28,681 nucleotides of DNA from JBCDGZ01 sp038750655 (lineage in GTDB: Bacteria; Bacteroidota; Bacteroidia; Chitinophagales; Saprospiraceae): the NCBI GenBank assembly GCA_038750655.1, contig JBCDGZ010000106.1, forward strand, positions 1 through 28,681, given 5' to 3'. The notes below the pieces were generated by a model that was given only the letters and a program-made list of their open reading frames with translations, was not told the DNA's origin and searched no databases. Both the position numbers and the translations under genes were made by a program. This document shows positions 1 to 7,882 of this stretch, piece by piece; within the stretch, counting starts at the first letter, position 1; the number at the start of each line of letters is the position of its first letter.

Positions 1-1
1 A

Positions 2-61
2 CTTAATCATACTCCAATGTGGAAAGCTACACAACTATTCCCTGGAGGCGAAAGATTATAG
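2..61 (+). CDS. C-terminal end of an upstream gene (partial)
   Basis: The frame starting at base 2 stays open for 19 codons and ends at TAG (59-61). The tail reads LNHTPMWKATQLFPGGERL. A perfect palindromic hairpin follows 14 bases later, as expected behind a gene end. The piece is too short to assign to a family and its reality rests mainly on position. An accidental open frame of this length is also possible. Confidence 0.4.
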   Translation, partial: LNHTPMWKATQLFPGGERL

Positions 62-75
62 TCCCTGCCAAAAAT

Positions 76-99
76 GAGCCGACTGCATGCAGTCGGCTC
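76..99 (+). terminator. Perfect 24-base palindrome, probable terminator
   Basis: GAGCCGACTGCA is followed directly by its reverse complement, so RNA from either strand can fold into a GC-rich hairpin. On the plus strand it is followed by a weak T-rich stretch (TATATATTT, 101-109). It lies just behind the partial gene ending at 61 and well ahead of the bamD promoter, which fits transcription termination between the two units. The fully symmetric centre could alternatively be a protein-binding site. Confidence 0.6.
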
Positions 100-248
100 T
101 ATATATTTAACCTAAAATTCTCCTTTTGAATCCCTTAATATTGAATCGCAACTTGAATTATTTAAATGCACTAACGGGTACTTATAATCTAATATCTGCG
201 TTTTGATTGAGGTGCTTCACGGGCAAACTAGCCCATCGAATCAAATAA

Positions 249-279
249 TTGTGTGATTTATTGAAAAGTAGTATCTTTG
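249..279 (+). promoter_or_regulatory. bamD operon promoter
   Basis: TATCTTTG at 272-279 is a perfect match to the Bacteroidota -7 element TAnnTTTG. TTG at 249-251 lies 20 bases upstream, the expected spacing for the -33 element. The bamD ATG is only 7 bases after the -7 box, so the transcript must have almost no leader. No Shine-Dalgarno sequence is visible. Confidence 0.65.
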
Positions 280-286
280 CAAACTC

Positions 287-1099
287 ATGAAAAACAGCAT
301 TTTCCCTACAATACTATTTAGCTTGATTATACTGTTGTCCTCCTCCTGTAAGAATGAATTCGAAAGGTTGCGGGCCAGTGGCGATCAAGAGCAGTTATAT
401 ACCAAGGCTTTTGAGTACTACGAGAACGAGGACTATGTGAAGGCGCAGGCGCTTTTCGAGCTGGTTATCAATGGTTTGAGAGGTAAAGTAGAGGCCGAAA
501 AAGTATATTTTTACTACGCTTATACCCATTTTTACCTCAACAAATTCATTCTTTCTTCGTATTACTTTAAGAACTTCTCCAATACCTTCCCCAATAGTCA
601 ATACCGGGAAGAAGCGGATTTTATGAATGCTTATTCCTATTATAAGTTATCGCCTAATTTTCGCTTGGAGCAAAGCAATACGGAGAAGGCTGTTGAAAGT
701 ATGCAATTGTTTGTTAACACCTTTCCTAATAGCAAGCGGGTTCCGGAGTGCAACAAGCTGATTGATGAAATGCGGAAGAAAATGGAGCGCAAAGCGTTTA
801 ACGAGGCGGTCCTATACTACGATCTAAAGCAGTACCAATCGGCTAACCGTTCTTTCGAGAATCTGTTGAAGGATTATCCAGAAACGAACGATGCGGAGCG
901 CGTTCGCTTTATGATCACCAAGGCCTCATTTTTGCTAGCAGAGAATAGTATCTACGAAAAACGCGAGGAGCGTTACCAGCAGGCGTTAAAAAACTCTAGC
1001 AGTTTCCTGGAACGCTATCCAGAAAGCAGCTACAAGAAAGAAGTTAGTTCGATTTATAATAAATCTAATAATCAACTCAAATCATTTAAAAATGAGTGA
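287..1099 (+). CDS. bamD: Outer membrane protein assembly lipoprotein BamD
   Basis: BamD is the essential lipoprotein partner of BamA in the complex that inserts beta-barrel proteins into the outer membrane; it sits on the periplasmic face. The 270-residue product starts with a lipoprotein signal peptide whose lipobox LSSSC places the lipidated cysteine at residue 21. After it come TPR-type helical repeats rich in Tyr and Phe (for example YYENEDYVKAQALFELVING near 44-63 and YYDLKQYQSANRSFENLLKD further on), the usual BamD fold. It is the first gene of a tight operon: its stop overlaps the rpoZ start by 8 bases, an arrangement common in Bacteroidota. The start is fixed by the promoter just upstream and by the signal peptide. 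Confidence 0.9.
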   Translation: MKNSIFPTILFSLIILLSSSCKNEFERLRASGDQEQLYTKAFEYYENEDYVKAQALFELVINGLRGKVEAEKVYFYYAYTHFYLNKFILSSYYFKNFSNTFPNSQYREEADFMNAYSYYKLSPNFRLEQSNTEKAVESMQLFVNTFPNSKRVPECNKLIDEMRKKMERKAFNEAVLYYDLKQYQSANRSFENLLKDYPETNDAERVRFMITKASFLLAENSIYEKREERYQQALKNSSSFLERYPESSYKKEVSSIYNKSNNQLKSFKNE

Positions 1100-1430
1100 T
1101 ATTAAATCAAAAGTGCAGGGAATGGAACCCAGCATCCAGGCCCAAGACATCGGGCTGTTGGTCAAAAATACAGAAAATGTATACGAAGCGCTGGCTATCA
1201 TCAGCAAGCGGGCCAACCAGATCGCTGTTGATCTCAAGCAGGAACTGCACAACAAGTTGGAAGAATTCGCGGTGACCTCTGAAACCATCGAAGAAATCCA
1301 CGAGAACAAAGAACAGATCGAAATTTCTAAGTTTTACGAAAGACTTCCCAACCCCGTGCTGATCGCTACGCAGGAGTTTGTAACGGGAGAAATTCACCAT
1401 CGCTACCGCGAGGAAAACAACCAAGACTAA
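1092..1430 (+). CDS. rpoZ: DNA-directed RNA polymerase omega subunit (Bacteroidota type)
   Basis: The omega subunit (Rpb6 family) binds the beta-prime subunit and helps assemble RNA polymerase. The 112-residue protein carries the family core around residues 24-50, with NVYEALAIISKRANQIAVDL matching the omega/Rpb6 helix that contacts beta-prime. The rest is a charged C-terminal tail ending in a probably disordered EENNQD. Length and sequence are those of the Bacteroidota form, which is often left as hypothetical by automatic tools. It overlaps the 3' end of bamD by 8 bases, suggesting translational coupling, and coaBC follows after 47 bases. Confidence 0.88.
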   Translation: MSDIKSKVQGMEPSIQAQDIGLLVKNTENVYEALAIISKRANQIAVDLKQELHNKLEEFAVTSETIEEIHENKEQIEISKFYERLPNPVLIATQEFVTGEIHHRYREENNQD

Positions 1431-1477
1431 GCCCGGGCTGCTCAGGTCAATACGGATCGGTCTGAGTCCCTTCTATT

Positions 1478-2689
1478 ATGACGCTACAGGGAAAAAAAAT
1501 TCTGCTGGGCATCTGCGGAAGTATTGCGGCCTACAAATCTGCCTTCCTCACCCGGCTGCTGATCAAATCAGGCGCAGAAGTCAAAGTTTTGATGACTCCT
1601 GCGGCCAGTACCTTTATCACTCCGCTGACGCTCTCCACCTTATCCAAGCATCCCGTTCCTATCGATATTAGCTCCGAAGAGGGCTGGAATAACCACGTTG
1701 AGCTGGGCCTGTGGGCCGATGTCATGCTGATTGCTCCGGCAACATCGACGACGCTGTCGAAGATGGCCTCGGCCCTCTGCGATAATATCGTCGTGGCCTC
1801 CTATCTCTCGGCCCGCTGCCCGGTGTTTGTCGCCCCGGCGATGGACCTGGACATGTGGACCCACCCGGCGACGGTGCGCAACATTCGGCTCTTGCAGGAA
1901 TACGGCAACCAGCTGATTCCCGTCGGGCACGGAGAGCTGGCCAGCGGCCTCTCTGGGGCAGGTCGGATGGCAGAACCGGAGGACATTGTCCGCCTGCTGG
2001 AAGACCACTTTTCGGCGCAGCAGGACCTGGCTGGCCAGCAACTGCTGATCACCGCCGGGCCGACCCACGAGCCAATCGACCCAGTGCGCTTCATTGGCAA
2101 TCGCTCTACGGGCAAAATGGGCATTGCACTGGCCGACGCGGCGGCCTACCGAGGTGCCGAAGTAACCCTCGTCCTGGGCCCGTCCCGACTAAAGCCCCAA
2201 CACCCCAGCGTCCAGCTCGTCCATGTAAAAACGGCGCAGCAAATGTACGAGGCCTGCGCCGCTCGCTTCGCCGATAGCACCGTAGCCATACTGGCTGCCG
2301 CCGTCGCTGACTATCGCCCCAAAACGGTCTACGACACCAAGATGAAGAAAAAAGCCGGCAACCTTCACCTCGAACTCGAACGCACCACCGACATCGCCGC
2401 TACCCTTGGCCAATCCAAATCCGCCCAACAGCTCCTCATCGGCTTCGCCTTGGAAACCAATAATGAGTTGGAAAATGCGAAGGCCAAACGGAAAAAGAAA
2501 AACTTCGATTTTATCGTCCTCAATTCCTTACAAGACAAAGGAGCTGGCTTCCAGCACGATACCAATAAAATTTCTATCCTCTTTAAGGACAATAAGATCA
2601 AGAATTTTGAGTTAAAACCTAAATCTGAGGTTGCCAGTGATATTCTCGACGAAATCAGTCAGCTGATCCGGCAATCGATTCACCAATAG
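1478..2689 (+). CDS. coaBC: Bifunctional phosphopantothenoylcysteine decarboxylase / phosphopantothenate-cysteine ligase
   Basis: This cytoplasmic enzyme makes 4'-phosphopantetheine for coenzyme A: CoaB joins 4'-phosphopantothenate to cysteine using CTP, and the FMN-dependent CoaC domain decarboxylates the product. The 403-residue length is normal. The CoaC domain (about 1-180) starts with GICGSIAAYK and has the FMN/substrate motif as PAMDLDMW; the CoaB domain (about 185-400) starts with ITAGPTHEPIDPVRFIGNRS and continues STGKMG, followed by AAAVADYRP and a Lys-rich KMKKKAG loop. Two CoaC signature residues differ from E. coli: Asn of PxMNxxMW is Asp, and the region ASGLSGAGRM lacks the active-site Cys. 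I believe these are usual in Bacteroidota. It is third in the bamD operon; DUF4835 follows after 10 bases. Confidence 0.93.
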   Translation: MTLQGKKILLGICGSIAAYKSAFLTRLLIKSGAEVKVLMTPAASTFITPLTLSTLSKHPVPIDISSEEGWNNHVELGLWADVMLIAPATSTTLSKMASALCDNIVVASYLSARCPVFVAPAMDLDMWTHPATVRNIRLLQEYGNQLIPVGHGELASGLSGAGRMAEPEDIVRLLEDHFSAQQDLAGQQLLITAGPTHEPIDPVRFIGNRSTGKMGIALADAAAYRGAEVTLVLGPSRLKPQHPSVQLVHVKTAQQMYEACAARFADSTVAILAAAVADYRPKTVYDTKMKKKAGNLHLELERTTDIAATLGQSKSAQQLLIGFALETNNELENAKAKRKKKNFDFIVLNSLQDKGAGFQHDTNKISILFKDNKIKNFELKPKSEVASDILDEISQLIRQSIHQ

Positions 2690-2699
2690 CGATTTTACT

Positions 2700-3602
2700 A
2701 TGAAAAAATGGACTTTACTTCCTCTGTTTGCCCTGATGCTGCAATGGCTGCCTGCACAGGAGATGAATTTCAGCGTCACTATCAATACGCCCCAGCTTCA
2801 GCTTACGGACCCGGCGGTTTTTGAGAACCTCCAGCAACTCATGGAGAATTTTCTCAATAATCAAAAATGGACCGACGATGTTTTTGAAGTGGAAGAACGC
2901 ATTCAATGTCAAATTCAGCTCAATATCAAGCAAGAATTATCTCCAACCTCCTTTCAGGGGGATATGCAAATTCAGGCCACTCGCCCAATTTTCAACAGTA
3001 CAGCGAAGACGCCCATTTTGTCTCACAACGACACAGATGTTCTATTTGAATTTGAACCCTTTCAGCCCCTGGATTACTCCAAAAATGCCTTTGTAGACAA
3101 CCTGACCTCGATTCTATCTTTTTATGTCTACTTCATCCTAGGGCTGGATTACGATTCTTTTTCGCCTTACGGCGGCGAACCTCATTTTAAAACCGCTATG
3201 GCGATCCTCAATACCGTTCCTCCCAGCATTGCTGCACAGTCTAAAGGCTGGCGGGCCCTGGACGGTAACCGGAATCGCTACTGGATGGTAGAAAGTGTGA
3301 TGAGCCCTAGATTGCGCCCCTACCGCAAAGCCATCTATGACTACCACCGCGAAGGTCTCGATATTATGGCCGACGATGCTCCGGCCGGCCGGGCAGTCAT
3401 GGTTTCAGTGCTGGAAGAGATCGGAAAAGCCGACAAGGCGTACCCCAATTCGATGATTATCCAAATGTTTGTCAACGCCAAATCGCAGGAAATCATCGAA
3501 ATCTTTAAGAAGGGAGATCGAGCGCAAAAGACCTCGGTTAAGCGAGTCATGGCTCGAATGGATGCGGCCAATGCCTCAGACTACCGGAAGATTGGAAGCT
3601 AG
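2700..3602 (+). CDS. DUF4835 family exported protein
   Basis: This 300-residue protein starts with a signal peptide (MKKWTLLPLFALMLQWLPAQ) and begins the mature part with EMNFSVTINTPQLQ, typical of DUF4835 proteins. The family is largely confined to Bacteroidota and has no established biochemical activity. Conserved-looking stretches include YVYFILGLDYDSFSPYGGEP and the Trp/Arg-rich stretch GWRALDGNRNRYWMVE. It is the last gene of the bamD-rpoZ-coaBC operon, 10 bases after coaBC, and a bidirectional terminator follows. In many Bacteroidota recN comes next, but here a T9SS protein gene lies on the opposite strand. The conserved linkage to bamD suggests an envelope role, which is inference. Confidence 0.85.
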   Translation: MKKWTLLPLFALMLQWLPAQEMNFSVTINTPQLQLTDPAVFENLQQLMENFLNNQKWTDDVFEVEERIQCQIQLNIKQELSPTSFQGDMQIQATRPIFNSTAKTPILSHNDTDVLFEFEPFQPLDYSKNAFVDNLTSILSFYVYFILGLDYDSFSPYGGEPHFKTAMAILNTVPPSIAAQSKGWRALDGNRNRYWMVESVMSPRLRPYRKAIYDYHREGLDIMADDAPAGRAVMVSVLEEIGKADKAYPNSMIIQMFVNAKSQEIIEIFKKGDRAQKTSVKRVMARMDAANASDYRKIGS

Positions 3603-3628
3603 CTAGTATAGCCTATACTATAAAAAGG

Positions 3629-3661
3629 AAGGGGTAATTTTCAATGAAAATTACCCCTTTT
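3629..3661. terminator. Bidirectional terminator between convergent genes
   Basis: AAGGGGTAATTTTC (3629-3642) pairs with GAAAATTACCCCTT (3646-3659) around an AAT loop. A T run (3658-3661) serves the plus strand and an A run (3622-3626) gives a U run on the minus strand. It serves the bamD operon and the convergent T9SS gene. A separate inverted repeat TAGTATA-GCC-TATACTA sits just before it at 3604-3620. Confidence 0.85.
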
Positions 3662-3692
3662 GCATTTGAGAAGCTCAACGAAGTTAATGGTG

Positions 3693-6185
3693 TTAGAAGA
3701 CCGCCAGTTTTCCGGTGCCTATCAGTTCACCATCCATTGTTGAGCATTCATAGATATAGATTCCCGTCTTTAGTTTTCCGAGGTTTAGATTAAATGATGT
3801 TGTATTGAAATTTTGTTGTAGAAGCGCACGGCCGTTCAGGTCATACACCACCACTTGTCCACTCGCTGCACCGATGCCGTCAATTTGAACGGAAGTTTGC
3901 AGGTGAGCGGGATTAGGCGTCATCTTGATGCTAGCACCAGACTTATAGATCTCCTGGCTGCTGGTTGTCCCACCAAAAATCTCCTCTCCGATGGTCAGGA
4001 AAGTCGTGTTAGTAATGATGGGCTCGTTGAAGTCGAAGTAAATAGCTGCGCTGTTTTCGATGCGGCTATCGTCGGGTAGATCAGGCTGCATATCGATACT
4101 GAATTTGACAAAACCATTGGACGCCGGCTCGTTGACATTGCTATCGGGCAGCATAATATTGTCAAAAACAAAGCGGATGATATTGGCTTCTGGATAATCA
4201 AAGGTGTAGGCATGGCTGGACACACCGGGGACTATCGTGGCCTGATCCAACAGCGGAGAAAGGGTATCCACGATCACGACATTGAAGGCGGTATCGGTTC
4301 CGGTGTTTTGGAAGCGAATCAGGTAATCAAGGTGGGTGTTGGCCGGTACGAGGTGCCGCTCCCCTACGCCAGTAGGCGATACCTGCTTGTCATTGGGGTC
4401 GTAGGCGCCGATGTTGTCTTGGCAATCGATGGAAACGAAGGGGTTGGCATCATTTTGTACAAAGGCGGTCGCCAGACCGGGATCGTTCAGGCCGCCACAG
4501 CCTTCGATAGCAATGGCGGGCATACTCTCGCCGGGGTGTCCAGGCTCCTGCTCGGCAGTCAGGTACCAAGTAGCGCCATTGGCAACGAGCGGTAAAGGCA
4601 TGGTCTGCCCACTGTTGAGGTCAAACTCTCCGTCGGCGCGCATCAGCACATCTTCGACGACGATGTAGTTGAGCGGGGCAGCCATGTCGCCAGTACCAAT
4701 GTTAGATATGTTCATTCGGACAGTGTCGCCATCGCAGAAGCCGTCGACTTCGATGCTGGCCCCACTCCAGTTGGCGGCAGCCGCCTCGCAGAGGGTGTCG
4801 GGATAGACGTGGGCAGTAACGCAGTGGGTTTGGCCAAGGGCGGCATCGCAGCTCAGGTTGAATAGAATTTGGAAGTCGCCGCAGGCTCCAGGATCAAGGT
4901 CGCCTAGTGGGAAACTCCAGGTCGTTCCTTGCAATAAGCTGCCGGGGATGGTGGAGCCGAGATAGGTCATATAATTATCCAGCTCTACTTCTACGCTGGC
5001 TCCGGGGATGACCTGATCGCTGTAGTTGCAATATTGTACGTAATAGGCATTATCGAAGCAGCGGCGAAGCCGGGGCGCGGCGATGTCGACATAAAGCAGT
5101 GGGCAGCCCGATTCGAGGGCAACGGGGATGTCAAGGTTAAAATTGGTGCTGCCGTCAGGCAGTTGGTGATTGTAACTGCTTATACAGTTGCCAACGTAGT
5201 TAAAAGGGACTTGCATGCGGACGCTGAAGGAGGAGTCGGATTCGCAAAGCTCTACACTATAGCGACCCTGTGCATCTGTAATGAGCGGATAGATCCGACC
5301 GGTATGGCCGCCGACGATTTCAAAGTCCCAGTTGGCCAGGCCCGGCTCGCCGCTGTCTAGCTGGCAGTTGCCATCATCGTTAAAGACTTGACCGCTAACG
5401 ATGAGGGAGTTGAGCGAGTCTGGATCGCTTCGGATTATGATTTGGTTGTAGGTAAATAAGCTGGCGGCGGGCCCGAGGGTTTCTACGGGAACACCAGCCT
5501 CCATACGATAGGTAGAGTCACCGATTACTTTTATGGTGTAAGGATCTCCATCTTGCATATCACCATCGAGGTCAAGACGTTCCAAGTTGAGGGTAAGCGG
5601 CGGGTCTACACACCAATCCACGATTGTCCAGGTTCGAATGATTTTATCGGCTAAACCATCACAATCGTAGTCAAAGACGAGGTCTTGATAAATGCTAGCA
5701 GATACCACGCAATCGCCGAAAGTGGATTCAGGATATGTTTCCAGGGTATCGCCCAAAGGCGAATCGGCCGGCAACTGAATCTCGACATCAGAGCCGGGAA
5801 TGACGGTAATGCTCTGCTCTACGATGGGCGATACATTGCCAGCATCGTCTACCGCCGCAAAGCGACGCCTGATGGTTTGTGCTCCACAACTAACCTCGAC
5901 ATGAATCGTAGGAGGTAATTCAACACTGTAGGCTCCAGGGCAGTTATCCATGGCAGTAGCAAAGCCAAAGTTCAGGCGCAGCCCCGAGGTATCAGCAGCA
6001 TCAATATTGAGCGCTGCAAATTCGACACAACTGATCGTCGTGTCGGTTGGTGCAATAACGGAGGGGCGAATGGTATCGTTATCACACTGGGCCTGAGCAG
6101 TCTGGCTTCCCATCAGGAGCAGCAGCGCTAAGGCAAAGAGTAGATGGTTGGTTAATTTCATGGCTTTCGTGTATGTCTTTTTCAT
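3693..6185 (-). CDS. T9SS type A sorting domain surface protein with Ig-like/SdrD-B-like domains
   Basis: A secreted protein of 830 residues. The chosen ATG at 6185 gives a signal peptide MKKTYTKAMKLTNHLLFALA ending near QTAQAQ; ATG 6161 is equally workable, whereas the frame extended to 6335 starts upstream of the likely promoter. After two Cys-containing segments resembling HYR-type repeats (about 35-130) come an SdrD-B-like domain (about 262-350, GQVFNDDGNCQLDSGEPGLA), further beta-sandwich modules, and a conserved-repeat domain (about 590-735, beginning DPNDKQVSP). The C-terminus is a T9SS type A sorting domain (about 755-830, VYDLNGRALLQQ through LKTGIYIYEC). It should cross the outer membrane by T9SS and be anchored or released after cleavage. 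No enzymatic motif is visible; adhesion or matrix function is a guess. Confidence 0.85.
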   Translation of the reverse strand: MKKTYTKAMKLTNHLLFALALLLLMGSQTAQAQCDNDTIRPSVIAPTDTTISCVEFAALNIDAADTSGLRLNFGFATAMDNCPGAYSVELPPTIHVEVSCGAQTIRRRFAAVDDAGNVSPIVEQSITVIPGSDVEIQLPADSPLGDTLETYPESTFGDCVVSASIYQDLVFDYDCDGLADKIIRTWTIVDWCVDPPLTLNLERLDLDGDMQDGDPYTIKVIGDSTYRMEAGVPVETLGPAASLFTYNQIIIRSDPDSLNSLIVSGQVFNDDGNCQLDSGEPGLANWDFEIVGGHTGRIYPLITDAQGRYSVELCESDSSFSVRMQVPFNYVGNCISSYNHQLPDGSTNFNLDIPVALESGCPLLYVDIAAPRLRRCFDNAYYVQYCNYSDQVIPGASVEVELDNYMTYLGSTIPGSLLQGTTWSFPLGDLDPGACGDFQILFNLSCDAALGQTHCVTAHVYPDTLCEAAAANWSGASIEVDGFCDGDTVRMNISNIGTGDMAAPLNYIVVEDVLMRADGEFDLNSGQTMPLPLVANGATWYLTAEQEPGHPGESMPAIAIEGCGGLNDPGLATAFVQNDANPFVSIDCQDNIGAYDPNDKQVSPTGVGERHLVPANTHLDYLIRFQNTGTDTAFNVVIVDTLSPLLDQATIVPGVSSHAYTFDYPEANIIRFVFDNIMLPDSNVNEPASNGFVKFSIDMQPDLPDDSRIENSAAIYFDFNEPIITNTTFLTIGEEIFGGTTSSQEIYKSGASIKMTPNPAHLQTSVQIDGIGAASGQVVVYDLNGRALLQQNFNTTSFNLNLGKLKTGIYIYECSTMDGELIGTGKLAVF

Positions 6186-6225
6186 AGGACTATTTTTTTG
6201 TTCGACTGAGGAATTAGATACGATA

Positions 6226-6257
6226 CAAAGGTGAGGTATTCTGTAGCTAGTTTCAAA
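6226..6257 (-). promoter_or_regulatory. Probable promoter of the T9SS surface protein gene
   Basis: Read on the minus strand, CACCTTTG (6233-6226) matches TAnnTTTG with one mismatch, and TTTG (6257-6254) lies 20 bases upstream as a -33 element. Transcription would start near 6219, in front of the ATG at 6185 but behind the ATG at 6335, which supports the shorter reading of the gene. Confidence 0.45.
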
Positions 6258-6369
6258 AACATTTTTTCCAATTTCTAGAGTTAAAATATCGACTTTTATG
6301 GTTAAAACCTTTATTTTATAATTAAATCGGGCCATTTACTAGAAATAAATTACTCATAATTCTTTCAAA

Positions 6370-7782
6370 ATGGAGAAAAGTAAGCTCCTTAGGGTACTGC
6401 AAAGCTTGGATAAAAAGGAATGGCGGCAACTCCAACAGTTCCTTCAGTCTCCTTTTTTCAACCAACGGCAGGACTTGAACAGCCTTTTTGAGCTCCTCCG
6501 GGAGGGGCTTAAACAGGAGCAATCCCTACCCACTAAGGAGGAGCTTTTTCGTAAAATCTATCCTCAACAGGCTTTTTCGGTAACCAATTTCGATCTCCTG
6601 ATGAGCTATCTGTTTCGGCTGGTCAAACGCTTTTTAATCCTCAGCGATCTAGAGACCGATGAGCTGCAACAGGCCCTGCGCCTCGGGCGGGCCTACCGCA
6701 AGCGAGGACTGGCACAGGACTTTCAGCAAACCAGCCTACGGCTGCAACAACAACTAGAACAACAGCCCCGGCGCGATGCCAGCTACTACGACCTGCGCTA
6801 CCAGCTCCAATGGGAACAACACCTCGAACAGTCGGCCCGCCAACCCAGCGACGAGGCCCACCTCCTAGAGATGAACCAAACCATCGACCTGAGCTACCTA
6901 GCCCTCAAACTCCGTCACGCCTGCCTGATCAGCGCCCATCGCTCTGTCTATCAGTCCGATTCTCAGATTGAATTTCTGGAGCCCGTCCTCCACTATGTGC
7001 AGCAGGCCCGGCTCCTCTCCCACCCCGCCATCGGCATCTACTACCACTGCCACTTCATGCTGACCGAACCGGATCAAGAAGAACATTTCCAACAATTCAA
7101 ACAGTTGCTCTTTCAATACGGCCGCCAGTTCCCGGACATCGAAATCCGCGATCTGTACTTGCTCGCCACCAATTACTGTGTCCGCCAGGCCAACGAAGGC
7201 CAAAAGGCGTACCTCGACCAGCTTTTTGAATTGTACAAAGAAGGCTTGGAAAAAGGCTTTTTACTGGAAAACGGTATCCTTTCTCGCTTCACCTACCACA
7301 ATGCAGTAGGGACTGGCCTGCGAACGGGTAATTTTGCCTGGACCGCTCGTTTTATCCACACCTACAAAGAAAGCTTGGAGAAAAAATACCGCGAGAGTTC
7401 CTTCAGCTTCAACCAGGCCCGACTTGAATACAGCCAACAGAATTACAGTGCCGCCCTGGCCTTACTCCAAAAATCCAATTACCGCGACCTGCTGCTCAAC
7501 CTGGCCGCCAAAGCCCTGCTCCTCAAAATCTACTACGAGCTGGGCGAATACGACCTGTTGGATTCTCACCTCGAAGCGATGCGCCGCTACATCCGCCGTA
7601 AGCGCGTCATCGGCTACCACAAATCCAACTACCTCAACATCATGAGCTATACCCGTAAACTGCTCGTTGTCAATCCTTATCACCGAGAGGAGGGCGTGCA
7701 GTTAGAGCGAGCGATTCAGGAAGAGGAGGTACTGAGTGAAAAAGAATGGCTACTGCGTCAGGTTAATAAATTGTTTCCTTAG
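6370..7782 (+). CDS. Uncharacterised helical protein, Gln-rich
   Basis: A 470-residue protein I cannot assign to a named family. It has no signal peptide or membrane segment and looks cytoplasmic and almost entirely alpha-helical. The N-terminal 100 residues (LDKKEWRQLQQFLQSPFFNQ, then LMSYLFRLVKRFLILSDLE) resemble a conserved module that I recall from proteins of unknown function in Saprospiria. Residues about 115-165 are a Gln-rich coil. The rest resembles degenerate TPR-like hairpins (YLDQLFELYKEGLEKGFLLE, YELGEYDLLDSHLEAMRRYI). Overall it suggests a scaffold or regulator, but no function should be assigned. Codon use matches its neighbours. It is divergent from the T9SS gene upstream, and the next gene begins 100 bases later. 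Confidence 0.75.
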   Translation: MEKSKLLRVLQSLDKKEWRQLQQFLQSPFFNQRQDLNSLFELLREGLKQEQSLPTKEELFRKIYPQQAFSVTNFDLLMSYLFRLVKRFLILSDLETDELQQALRLGRAYRKRGLAQDFQQTSLRLQQQLEQQPRRDASYYDLRYQLQWEQHLEQSARQPSDEAHLLEMNQTIDLSYLALKLRHACLISAHRSVYQSDSQIEFLEPVLHYVQQARLLSHPAIGIYYHCHFMLTEPDQEEHFQQFKQLLFQYGRQFPDIEIRDLYLLATNYCVRQANEGQKAYLDQLFELYKEGLEKGFLLENGILSRFTYHNAVGTGLRTGNFAWTARFIHTYKESLEKKYRESSFSFNQARLEYSQQNYSAALALLQKSNYRDLLLNLAAKALLLKIYYELGEYDLLDSHLEAMRRYIRRKRVIGYHKSNYLNIMSYTRKLLVVNPYHREEGVQLERAIQEEEVLSEKEWLLRQVNKLFP

Positions 7783-7882
7783 CCGATCAGCTTATCATAC
7801 ACAGATAACATTAAATTAATCTGCAATACATAGGCAAATTCTAGTTTCGTGCATCATTAATTTTTCCTCAAAACTCATTGAA

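Noticed and set aside
1431..1477. Imperfect hairpin (CTCAG/CTGAG) between rpoZ and coaBC
   Set aside because: The stem is only about five pairs with no T run, so it is not supported as a terminator or attenuator.
6186..6335. 50-codon N-terminal extension of the T9SS protein gene
   Set aside because: The extension would bury the signal peptide and starts upstream of the likely promoter at 6226-6257.
7842..7849. TAGTTTCG as a possible -7 box for the 7883 gene
   Set aside because: It has a mismatch in the core TTTG and no well-spaced -33 element.
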